From positions 60,031-124,030 of the forward strand of contig JAHBXL010000016.1 of NCBI GenBank assembly GCA_019636495.1: 64,000 bases of DNA, written 5' to 3'. A program made the position numbers and the translations under genes. Below the pieces are notes generated by a model. The model did not search any database. It was given only the letters and a program-made list of their open reading frames with translations, and was not told the origin of the DNA. This DNA is from Phycisphaeraceae bacterium (GTDB lineage Bacteria; Planctomycetota; Phycisphaerae; Phycisphaerales; UBA1924). Of the stretch, positions 52,722 through 60,404 are shown piece after piece. Each line of letters opens with the position of its first letter. The first letter of the stretch is position 1.

Positions 52722-54401
52722 TCAGTCAAACTTCCCCTTGACGTGCAAAGGGAAGTCGTGAATCGTGGCCACATCCTTGGCGGACTTGCGGCCGATTCCG
52801 GCGTATCGGGAGATCAACGCCTTCGCCGCTTTCTTGTCGGGCTGTGCGAGCGACAGCATCGCCAGACTCTCGAACTTGTGATCGAGGATGCGCAGCAGGT
52901 CGGCGGTGGTGTTGCGGGCATGGCCGCCCGGGTACATGACCAGGCCCGAATCGCACACCGAGCCCTGATCATCGGTGATGACCATCGAGGTGGGGATTCC
53001 GTCGGGGTATCGCGAATCGTACTCGGGCCCGCCCCATTCAAAGGACATCTTGTCCATGAGCGAACGGGTGAGCGCATCGTGCAGCGCCGATGGTCCGAAG
53101 TCGTGCGGGAGGAGCATGACGTCGGTCCAATCGATCGTCCGCAGCGACGGCTTGGCGGCGCGGAGTTCGAGCATCCGGCGCAGCATCGTGCACACGAGGT
53201 ACAGCATCGAGTGGTCGGCGGACTGTCGGGTCTTGGGGTCGCGCTTGGCGGGGTCGCCGATGATGCCGAACGCCGGCTCATAGGCATTGACGACGATCTT
53301 GGCGATGCAGTCGCCGGACTGATCCTCGAGCAGGCGCGGGAACTTGTTGACCAGATCGATCAGCCCCTGCAGCGCGCCGGCGGACTGGTGCTCGTAGAGG
53401 CCGAGTTTGAAGTGCATGCCCATGACGGCGAAGTCGTCCCCCGCGCGGCTGAGCACCAGATCAAACGGCGAGGCGTAGGCCTTGCCCGCGCGGGCCTCCG
53501 GAATGCCGGTGCCCGCCGATTCAACCTTCTTGAAGAGTTGGCCCGGGCCTTCGAACAGCCGGAAGATCGCCTCGGGGTTGCGGAAGATGTCGCGCGGGCC
53601 GAGGAATCCGGCCATCGATCGGCGCACGCTGAGCACCGCGGCCTCCGTACTGATCGCCGCGCTCGCGCCCTTGGAATCCGACAGTTGCTTGCCCGCGCGG
53701 ATGGCGCGGAACGGGATGTAATGCGCCACGACCATGCCGATCGCGCTCTCGATCTGCTCCGGCGTGGCGCGGAGCATCGCGCCGAACGTCGCGGCGGACG
53801 CGATCGCCCCGTGTACCACGTGGTCGATCTTGTAACTCTTGAGGCTGAAGACCTCGGCCAGGCGCCCGCGGATCTCGTCGAGCAGCACCATGCCGCGGAG
53901 GGCGAAGGCTCCATCTTTGCCCATCATCTGTGCCGCGGCGATTGCGACGGCGTAGAAATCGTTGTGCCCGAACTCGCCCGCGCGGTGGTGGGCGCGCTCC
54001 TCGGAGTACCCGAAGTTGGTTCCGTTGGAGTCCCACTCGCGCACCGCGGCGCAGTTGGCGACGATGGCCTTCTCGGGCATGACCTCCGCGGCGGAGCCGA
54101 AGACGGTCGCGCCCGGCCGCTTCGCGCCGTGGGGCGCGCCGAGCGACCCGGTGCCCGGGGCGGGGGCGCGGTAGGTCAGCGCCTCCTCGCGCAGGATGTT
54201 CGGCGCGTTGGTGCCGAGGGCGAGCGCGGAAACACCGCACAGGCAGGCGTCGGTGTGAAACAGTTCGGTACGCTCCAGCACCGACTTGTCGGCTTCGCAG
54301 CCGCCCTGTTCGGGCGTGTTCCACATGAAGTCGAGGGCGAAGTTGGCCAGGCCCAGAGCCTGGTTGGTATCGGCGGGAAGGGTGACAGTGGAGGTCGGCA
54401 T
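52722..54401 (-). CDS. prpD: MmgE/PrpD family protein (2-methylcitrate dehydratase-like)
   Basis: A 559-aa cytosolic enzyme. Family marks: L-A-N-F-A-L-D-F at the start, N-C-A-A-V-R-E-W-D-S-N-G-T-N (normally A-A-V-R-x-x-D-F-N-D), H-V-V-H-G-A-I-A-S-A-A-T-F-G-A-M-L, D-S-K-G-A-S-A-A-I-S-T-E and R-Q-S-A-D-H-S-M-L-Y. The family includes 2-methylcitrate dehydratase and cis-aconitate decarboxylase. At 559 aa it is longer than bacterial PrpD (about 480). No prpB/prpC/acnD neighbour supports a methylcitrate cycle here, so the symbol is by family only. The start is the M-P-T-S-T-V-T-L ATG. Confidence 0.85.
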   Translation of the reverse strand: MPTSTVTLPADTNQALGLANFALDFMWNTPEQGGCEADKSVLERTELFHTDACLCGVSALALGTNAPNILREEALTYRAPAPGTGSLGAPHGAKRPGATVFGSAAEVMPEKAIVANCAAVREWDSNGTNFGYSEERAHHRAGEFGHNDFYAVAIAAAQMMGKDGAFALRGMVLLDEIRGRLAEVFSLKSYKIDHVVHGAIASAATFGAMLRATPEQIESAIGMVVAHYIPFRAIRAGKQLSDSKGASAAISTEAAVLSVRRSMAGFLGPRDIFRNPEAIFRLFEGPGQLFKKVESAGTGIPEARAGKAYASPFDLVLSRAGDDFAVMGMHFKLGLYEHQSAGALQGLIDLVNKFPRLLEDQSGDCIAKIVVNAYEPAFGIIGDPAKRDPKTRQSADHSMLYLVCTMLRRMLELRAAKPSLRTIDWTDVMLLPHDFGPSALHDALTRSLMDKMSFEWGGPEYDSRYPDGIPTSMVITDDQGSVCDSGLVMYPGGHARNTTADLLRILDHKFESLAMLSLAQPDKKAAKALISRYAGIGRKSAKDVATIHDFPLHVKGKFD

Positions 54402-54635
54402 GTTCGGGTCCGGAGGTACGGTGATTGTCGCGGAGCGGTGCTTGTGAGACCGGGTGTTTGGGGGCGGAAGCGTAGGGGCTTGGCCCGGGATGTTCTGGGA
54501 CTCGGGGGCGCGCCGGTTGCAGCCCGGAAGTCGCGGTGCGCGGCGTTATCGGAAGGGAGACGTTTGGCATTGGCGACCAAGGGTGAATCCCGCGCTCACA
54601 GTGGACGATGCTGAACTGAACTCGAGAGGGAACCC

Positions 54636-56105
54636 ATGTCTGCCATCACCGAATCAGTCGCGAAGCCCAACCCACCGACCAACCCGCCCGCGGCGACCAA
54701 CGAGGCGGGCGCGCAGCGGTTCTTGCCAGTGCACATCGACTCGCTGGACCCGCAGGTCCTCGACATGGACCTTTGGCTGCGGCACGAGGGCCAACCGACG
54801 CCCGCGCTTTATCGCGGCGCGGGGCTCGAGGTCCGCGGCGACGAACTGGAGCGCCTCAAAGAGCAAAAGATCGAGTATCTCTACATCCCGGCGCACCAGC
54901 ACGCGATCTATCGCAAGGCGCTCACGCGCAGGCTCGACCGCGTGTATGCCGATGCGAGCAAGGGCAAGGAGGAGCGCGCGCGGATCATCCGCGGCAACTG
55001 CCAGAAGATGATCGAGGACGTGCTGCTGCTCCCCGGGCAGCAGGAGCCAGTCGAGACGATCTCGGAGATCAGCCGGACGTTCCAGGAGTGGGTATCGCGC
55101 GATGAAAAGCAGTTCGGATACCTGCTCGACATGTCGTCGCACGATTTCTACACGTCGACGCACATGGTGAATGTGGGCGTCGGGTGCGGCCTGCTGGTCC
55201 GGGCATTGAGGCCCAATGACGAAGCGATGTTCGCGCTGGCCGTGCAGGGCGGCCTGCTGCACGACATCGGCAAACGCGACATCCCGCCGGAGATCCTGAA
55301 CAAGGCGGGCAAACTCGATCCCGAGGAGTGGGAGACGCTGCGCAAGCACCCGGCGATCGGTCACGCCGAACTCGCGGCCTTCCCGACGATGCCCGCCGCT
55401 GTGCTGGAGATGGCCCGCGACCACCACGAGCGCCTGGACGGCAAGGGCTACCCCAACGGCGTGTTCGCCGACCAGATCGGGTTCCTGGCGCGCGTGTGCG
55501 CAGTCGGCGACGTGTTCGACGCGATCACGGCGACCAGACCGTATCGCGGCCCGACGCATCCGCGCGATGCGCTCCGAATGATGACCGACGGCGTGGGAAC
55601 GCAGTTCGACCGCGAGATTTTCGAAGCCTGGAGGGGTCTGGTCGAGAGGTTGATCGAGGAGGATGCCTCGCGCACCGGCGAAGTCGTTGAGGGCAAGGTG
55701 ATCAAGTCACTCGACGAAGTCACGCCGCAGTCGCCGCCCGGCCTGACCGCGGCGCCGGCGACCTCTGACATCGGCGCCAGCGCGAAGATCGCATCGCTGG
55801 ACAACCGCCGGAAGTTCACGCGGTTCATCTTTCAGGCCCTGGCCCAGGCGCGGTTCGTCGAGCAGACCCGACCGCACCCGGTGGCGAAGGGCCAGCCGTT
55901 CGAAGTGCGAATCGTGGATGTCAGTCGTGGCGGGGTCGCGGCAGAGGCTGAGTGGCCCTTTGCCCGCGGCGAACTGCTGCATCTGACCATCCCCGCCGCG
56001 GGGGGGCGCACGCTCAGCCGCTACGCAAGGGTCGTGCGGACGCGCTCAGGCCGACATGGCCACTGGATCATGGGATTGTGCTTTGTCGATCCGCCCAAGA
56101 CCTGA
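54636..56105 (+). CDS. HD-GYP phosphodiesterase with C-terminal PilZ domain
   Basis: Predicted c-di-GMP (or cGAMP) phosphodiesterase with its own sensor. Residues 25-160 are an N-terminal domain as found before HD-GYP in several planctomycetes (DUF3391-like). The HD-GYP domain spans about 165-345: H-M-V-N-V-G, L-L-H-D-I-G-K (H209-D210), H-P-A-I-G-H and the full H-H-E-R-L-D-G-K-G-Y-P (263-273), so the catalytic and GYP elements are intact. A linker (350-390) leads to a PilZ domain (391-487) with R-R-K-F-T-R-F (the R-x-x-x-R type) and D-V-S-R-G-G-V. GAGAGGGA precedes the ATG. No known effector gene is adjacent. Confidence 0.88.
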   Translation: MSAITESVAKPNPPTNPPAATNEAGAQRFLPVHIDSLDPQVLDMDLWLRHEGQPTPALYRGAGLEVRGDELERLKEQKIEYLYIPAHQHAIYRKALTRRLDRVYADASKGKEERARIIRGNCQKMIEDVLLLPGQQEPVETISEISRTFQEWVSRDEKQFGYLLDMSSHDFYTSTHMVNVGVGCGLLVRALRPNDEAMFALAVQGGLLHDIGKRDIPPEILNKAGKLDPEEWETLRKHPAIGHAELAAFPTMPAAVLEMARDHHERLDGKGYPNGVFADQIGFLARVCAVGDVFDAITATRPYRGPTHPRDALRMMTDGVGTQFDREIFEAWRGLVERLIEEDASRTGEVVEGKVIKSLDEVTPQSPPGLTAAPATSDIGASAKIASLDNRRKFTRFIFQALAQARFVEQTRPHPVAKGQPFEVRIVDVSRGGVAAEAEWPFARGELLHLTIPAAGGRTLSRYARVVRTRSGRHGHWIMGLCFVDPPKT

Positions 56106-56217
56106 GCGCGGTGTTCGCGGCACATTCATGCATACAGACAGCGAACGCCCCATGCGGCGCGCGAACCCCGCGCGCCGCGACGTGGTATAAATAAATGTCA
56201 CGAAAGGAGCGTGCCCC

Positions 56218-56649
56218 ATGAGCACCATCGGCGCAAGCAGCCGGCCGGTCTCTTTGGCGTCCGTTGCGGACGACGACCTCCCGACTGTGCCGCCGCACGT
56301 GATCGAAGCCAAGCCCAGTCCGCCGCACATGCCGTTGGACGAAGTGCTGATCATCGAACATGAGAAGCACATGCCAGAGGGTGTCGGCATTCTGCCCGAG
56401 GAGCGCCGACTGTGGCCCTGGGTCGCGGGCGGGCTGGCGACCGCCGGACTGCTCATCGGCGCAGTGGTGATCGGCGCGACTGTGAACTGGCTCGCCGCGG
56501 CGGTAGGAATCATCTGGCTGCTGATGGGCTACGCCGTGGCGTGGATCGTCGTGTGGGGCGCTGGCCTGATGCGATCCCAGGACGAGGTCGAGGCCGAGCA
56601 CAAAGTCGAGCGGGGCGAACTGCCGCCACCTGCGGAGCGCATCGGCTAG
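56218..56649 (+). CDS. Small two-TM membrane protein of unknown function
   Basis: A 143-aa protein not recognised. The first 65 residues are acidic and Pro-rich (P-T-V-P-P-H-V-I-E-A-K-P-S-P-P-H-M-P) and probably cytosolic. Two helices follow (about 67-88 and 92-113: W-V-A-G-G-L-A-T-A-G-L-L-I-G and L-A-A-A-V-G-I-I-W-L-L-M-G-Y-A). The tail is charged (D-E-V-E-A-E-H-K-V-E-R-G). AAAGGAG precedes the ATG. Its TAG shares bases with the stop of the convergent CPBP gene (CTAG). Confidence 0.6.
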   Translation: MSTIGASSRPVSLASVADDDLPTVPPHVIEAKPSPPHMPLDEVLIIEHEKHMPEGVGILPEERRLWPWVAGGLATAGLLIGAVVIGATVNWLAAAVGIIWLLMGYAVAWIVVWGAGLMRSQDEVEAEHKVERGELPPPAERIG

Positions 56650-57296
56650 CGCGCGATTGCGCCGCCGTAGAAGTACCACCCCCAGCCGATGGTGAATAGA
56701 AAGCAGCCGTACAGCGCGTGCTCGATGCACGCGGCGAGCAGCGAGTTGGTGCGCGCGTACGTGAGCCCGAAGAACACGCCGCCGATCGCGCTGAACACGA
56801 CGGCCCACCAGTTGTTCATGATGATGTGCGCGTAGCCGAACGCGAGCGACGCCGCCGCGATCAGCGTCCAGCGTTGGGCGAACAGCGGCGCGTAGCGATG
56901 AAAAAAGAACGCGCGGAACGCGATCTCCTGCGCGTAGACGCTGAGCACCGGGTAACCGACCATCACAACCGCCCACACCATGGGGTTGCGGCGGGGCAGG
57001 TCGAGCAACCGCGCGGGCTCGATGGCCCACAGGAGCGCGGTCAGCGCGGCGGCGCACGGAAGAAATCGGAGCATCACTCGCCGCAGCCCGCCCGCGGCGC
57101 CTCGCGCGTTCCACAGCCGGGATCGGTCGAACGACGGATCGAAGACCAACATCAACAGGCAGAGCAGGCCGAGCGTCCAGATGGCGGGGAAGACCAGGCC
57201 CGGCCGCATGAACACGGACAGGAGCGTGGGCGCGACCGCGAAAAGCGCAGCGCACTCGAGCGATCGTCCGACCAGCGAGCGGCGTGCGATGCTCAT
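56646..57296 (-). CDS. CPBP-family intramembrane metalloprotease (CAAX protease-like)
   Basis: A 216-aa protein with about six helices. The signature of the Abi/CPBP family is present but partly altered: Q-E-I-A-F-R-A-F-F-F (usually E-E-x-x-x-R) near residue 123, F-G-Y-A-H-I (His ligand) and E-H-A-L-Y-G (second His). Glu, Arg and both His are kept; only the first Glu of E-E is Gln. I start at the ATG overlapping the MscS stop (ATGA). CPBP proteases can process prenylated or other membrane peptides; a target is unknown. Coupled to the MscS-type channel upstream. Confidence 0.82.
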   Translation of the reverse strand: MSIARRSLVGRSLECAALFAVAPTLLSVFMRPGLVFPAIWTLGLLCLLMLVFDPSFDRSRLWNARGAAGGLRRVMLRFLPCAAALTALLWAIEPARLLDLPRRNPMVWAVVMVGYPVLSVYAQEIAFRAFFFHRYAPLFAQRWTLIAAASLAFGYAHIIMNNWWAVVFSAIGGVFFGLTYARTNSLLAACIEHALYGCFLFTIGWGWYFYGGAIAR

Positions 57297-58441
57297 GCCC
57301 CGTCGGCCCCGGGGAGTGAACGGACGGTCGCCCGCACCCTCGGCAGACACCCGGGGTACTCGCGGTTCAGATACGCGATGAGTTTCTCGCGCAGTTCACA
57401 GCGCAGGTCCCAGGCCTTGGAGGCGTCTGCCGCGCTGGCGAGCACCCGCACCTGAACCGCTCGCTCGCTGCAATCGCTGACCACCGCGCCGACCGTACGC
57501 CCGTCCCAGTTGCTGGAGTCTTTGGCGATGCGCTCGGCCTCCTCGCGGATGCGATCGACCGGCACGCTGTAGTCGGTCCACAGGAACACCGTTCCCAGCA
57601 CCTCGGCGGTGCGGCGGGTCCAGTTCTGAAACGGCCGTTCGATGAACCACGAGAACGGCACGATCAGCCGCCGCTGGTCCCAGATGCGCACGACGACATA
57701 GGTCGCGGTGATCTCCTCGATGCGGCCCCACTCGCCTTCCACGATCACCACGTCGTCGAGATTGATCGGCTCGGTCAGCGCGATCTGCAGCCCCGCGATG
57801 AAGTTGCTCAGCGTGCGCTGCGCCGCCAGCCCGACCACCAGCCCCGCGATTCCCGCCGATGCGAGCATGCTGGTGCCGAGTTGTTTGACCGAGGGGAACG
57901 TCATCAATGCCGCGGCGATCCCGACAACCCAGACCAGCGCGGTCAGGATGCGCGTCACCACGGTGAACTGGGTGTGCATGCGGCGAGCGCCCAGGTTGTC
58001 CGACACGGATACGTCGAATCGGGTCAGATAAGCACGAACGCCGATCCAGAGCATCCGCACGGCCAGGATGGTCATGGCCAGGATCAGGAGCAATGCAAAC
58101 CCATGCCGGAGCCCCTCGCGCAAGGCCGCCGACGCTTCGATCTTGGGCAGAACGAACAGGCCCGTCAGCGCGACTACCGCGATCTGCGAAGGCAAGCGGA
58201 GCCGCCGGACCGTGGGTTCCTTGAGTTGCTCGGTGCGCGTCGCCGCGGCGAGCAGCAGGCGAAACACGATCGCGTGGGCGATCAGCGCGAAGATCAACGC
58301 GACCGCCAGGGAGCCAAGGACAAATCCCGCCCCCCAGAGCATCTCGGTGGCGGCATCGAGGCTCGGCATGATTGGCTCGGCGGCGGAAGCGGCACCCGTG
58401 CCGATGGTCACGGTCGGGCCGTTGAGCAAGTGGGTGATCAT
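57293..58441 (-). CDS. MscS-family mechanosensitive ion channel
   Basis: A 382-aa channel of the MscS type. Helices lie at about 28-52, 85-105, 110-130, 158-185 and the pore helix around 190-215 (L-G-T-S-M-L-A-S-A-G-I-A-G-L-V-V-G-L-A-A-Q), followed by the conserved T-L-S-N-F-I-A-G-L-Q-I-A-L-T-E-P-I. The beta domain begins D-D-V-V-I-V-E-G-E-W-G-R-I-E-E-I and carries the W-D-Q-R-R-L-I-V-P-F-S motif; the C-terminal alpha/beta part follows. I start at M-I-T-H-L-L-N-G. The stop overlaps the CPBP start, so both probably serve one envelope function. Confidence 0.9.
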   Translation of the reverse strand: MITHLLNGPTVTIGTGAASAAEPIMPSLDAATEMLWGAGFVLGSLAVALIFALIAHAIVFRLLLAAATRTEQLKEPTVRRLRLPSQIAVVALTGLFVLPKIEASAALREGLRHGFALLLILAMTILAVRMLWIGVRAYLTRFDVSVSDNLGARRMHTQFTVVTRILTALVWVVGIAAALMTFPSVKQLGTSMLASAGIAGLVVGLAAQRTLSNFIAGLQIALTEPINLDDVVIVEGEWGRIEEITATYVVVRIWDQRRLIVPFSWFIERPFQNWTRRTAEVLGTVFLWTDYSVPVDRIREEAERIAKDSSNWDGRTVGAVVSDCSERAVQVRVLASAADASKAWDLRCELREKLIAYLNREYPGCLPRVRATVRSLPGADGA

Positions 58442-58543
58442 GACCGATCCTACGGCCCCAAGCGGCCCATGTCGGCCGCGCAAGGGCCTAGGATGTGGCC
58501 GCTCTCCGAGACATCAACAAGACATCTGCCCCCCGGAGGATTC

Positions 58544-59749
58544 ATGTCCAGCCAGCCTGTGATTCTCGCCGCGAAGCGCACACCCATCGGGAAGTTCTTC
58601 GGCGGATTGTCGAAAGTGCCCTCGCCGGCGCTCGGGTCGTACGCGATCCGCGCTGCGCTCGAGTCGATCGGCGGGGTGGAGAGACTCGGCGCGCAGATTG
58701 ACGAGTGCATCATGGGCTGCGTGCTGCAGGCAGGGCTGGGACAGAACCCGGCGCGGCAGGCGGGGCTGAAGGCCGGTCTGCCCGAGACGCTCAGTGCGCA
58801 GACGGTGAACAAGGTCTGCGGCTCGGGCCTGCAGGCGGTGATGCTCGCCGCGCAGTCGATCAAGGCGGGCGACAACAACCTGGTGGTCGCCGGCGGGTTC
58901 GAGAACATGACCGCCGCGCCGCACTTCGCCCGTGTGCGCGAGGGTGTGAAGTACGGCCCGGCGCAGATGGAAGACCACATGGCGTTCGACGGCCTGCGCT
59001 GCGCCTTCGAGGGCTGCGCGATGGGCAACTCCGCCGACCACATCGCCAGGAAGTTCGAGGTCAGCCGGGCCGAACAGGACCGCTTTGCGGTGCAATCGCA
59101 CCAGCGCGCGGCCGAAGCGACCAGGCAGGGCTGGTTCAAGAACGAGATCGTCGCGCTCAGCGGCGAGCAGTGCCTCGACAAGCGGTCCCCCGGCGTTTCG
59201 GCCGACGAGGGCATCCGCGCAGAGTCCACGATCGACGGCGCGGCGAAACTGCGCCCGGCGTTCACGCCCGATGGCACCGTCACCGCCGCGAACGCATCGC
59301 AGATCTCGGATGGCGCGGCCGCGCTGGTCGTCGCGAGCATGTCCGCGGCGGAGAAACTCGGCGCCAAGCCCATCGCCCGCATCGTGTCGTATCACACCTC
59401 GGGCGTTGCGCCCAAGGACATCTTCGCCGCGCCGATCGAGGGCGTGGCCGGCGCGCTCCGAAAGGCCAACCTGAGCGCCAGGGACATCGACCTCTTCGAG
59501 ATCAACGAGGCCTTCGCGGCCCAGGTGCTGTGCAACCTCAAGGGGCTCAAGGCCGCGGGGCACGAAATCCCGGAGAGCAAGTTGAACATCTGCGGCGGCG
59601 GGATCGCGCTGGGCCACCCCATCGGCGGCTCGGGCGCGCGGGTGCTGACGACGCTGATTCACCAGTTGCACCGCACCGGCGGCAAGCGCGGCATCGCGGC
59701 GTTGTGCCTGGGCGGGGGCAACAGCGTGGCGATGGTGGTGGAAGTGTGA
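58544..59749 (+). CDS. Acetyl-CoA C-acetyltransferase (thiolase)
   Basis: Condenses two acetyl-CoA, or cleaves acetoacetyl- or 3-ketoacyl-CoA. The 401-aa protein has A-A-K-R-T-P-I-G-K-F at the start, the nucleophile Cys92 in N-K-V-C-G-S-G-L-Q-A-V-M, E-I-N-E-A-F-A-A-Q, G-G-I-A-L-G-H-P-I-G-G-S-G-A-R and C-L-G-G-G-N-S-V-A in place of the usual C-I-G-G-G. All three catalytic residues (Cys, His, Cys) are present. GGAGG precedes the ATG. It is monocistronic and divergent from the MscS gene. Confidence 0.93.
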   Translation: MSSQPVILAAKRTPIGKFFGGLSKVPSPALGSYAIRAALESIGGVERLGAQIDECIMGCVLQAGLGQNPARQAGLKAGLPETLSAQTVNKVCGSGLQAVMLAAQSIKAGDNNLVVAGGFENMTAAPHFARVREGVKYGPAQMEDHMAFDGLRCAFEGCAMGNSADHIARKFEVSRAEQDRFAVQSHQRAAEATRQGWFKNEIVALSGEQCLDKRSPGVSADEGIRAESTIDGAAKLRPAFTPDGTVTAANASQISDGAAALVVASMSAAEKLGAKPIARIVSYHTSGVAPKDIFAAPIEGVAGALRKANLSARDIDLFEINEAFAAQVLCNLKGLKAAGHEIPESKLNICGGGIALGHPIGGSGARVLTTLIHQLHRTGGKRGIAALCLGGGNSVAMVVEV

Positions 59750-59811
59750 ACCGGCGCGGCGCGAGGGCATGGTGGGTTGAACTGCCCTTTCGGGTCGAAA
59801 TGAAATAGGGA

Positions 59812-59831
59812 CCCCGGCGTCGCGGCCGGGG
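59812..59831. terminator. Short hairpin between convergent genes
   Basis: CCCCGGC (59812-59818) and GCCGGGG (59825-59831) around GTCGCG. Lies between the thiolase and the convergent dockerin protein, 62 bp after the thiolase stop. Confidence 0.5.
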
Positions 59832-59862
59832 CTCGGAAAGTCAGGGTCGCACGGCGAAAGGT

Positions 59863-60404
59863 CTAGCAAGCCTCGTCCGGTAGCGCCACCAGCCACGCGT
59901 TGAGGAAGGCAAACAACGCGGGTACGCCGGGCGTGCCGCCGAACGCGTACGCGGCCGGCACTTGCGCAAACCAGTCGGCGAGATAGGCGAACAGGTCCGC
60001 GATCTCGATGAGGCCGTTCTGGTCCCAGTCCGCCGCGCACGTCGGTGTCACGCCCTCGCAGGAGTCGAGGATACCGTTGTGCGGGTTGCTGTCGAGGTCG
60101 GGAATCCCGTCTGCCGGGTCCTCGTCGGGCGAGTTGAGGATGTCGATCGAGTCGGGGATGTCATTGTTGTTGCAATCGGCGTCAACATAGAACGTGTATC
60201 CGAGCAGGTCGCACCCCGCAGGGAAATGGCCGACAAATGGACCACCCTGCACGTCGTCGCTCACGAGCCGCGCGAACGAGTCATCCTCATAACTGACGCG
60301 GTACCGCCCGTCCTTGGGTACCGCGGCCCCGTTGGCCTTGATGCCGATCGCCCGCTTCTGGCCATCGGGGTGCTTGACATAACTGAACATGGCCTCGAAG
60401 GGGG
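59863..60404 (-). pseudogene. Out-of-frame C-terminal part (dockerin tail) of the beta-helix protein
   Basis: The C-terminal 180 or so residues of the next gene lie in another frame. Continuing F-E-A-M-F-S-Y-V-K-H-P-D-G-Q-K-R-A-I-G-I, the frame encodes a beta-rich segment, then D-A-D-C-N-N-N-D-I-P-D-S-I-D-I (calcium-loop type), C-A-A-D-W-D-Q-N-G-L-I-E-I-A-D-L-F-A-Y-L and a degenerate second motif L-F-A-F-L-N-A-W. The tail is of the same dockerin type as in the other two secreted proteins. Removing one G from a run of five (60400-60404) joins it in frame to the upstream part. It may be a real frameshift or a sequencing error. Confidence 0.75.
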
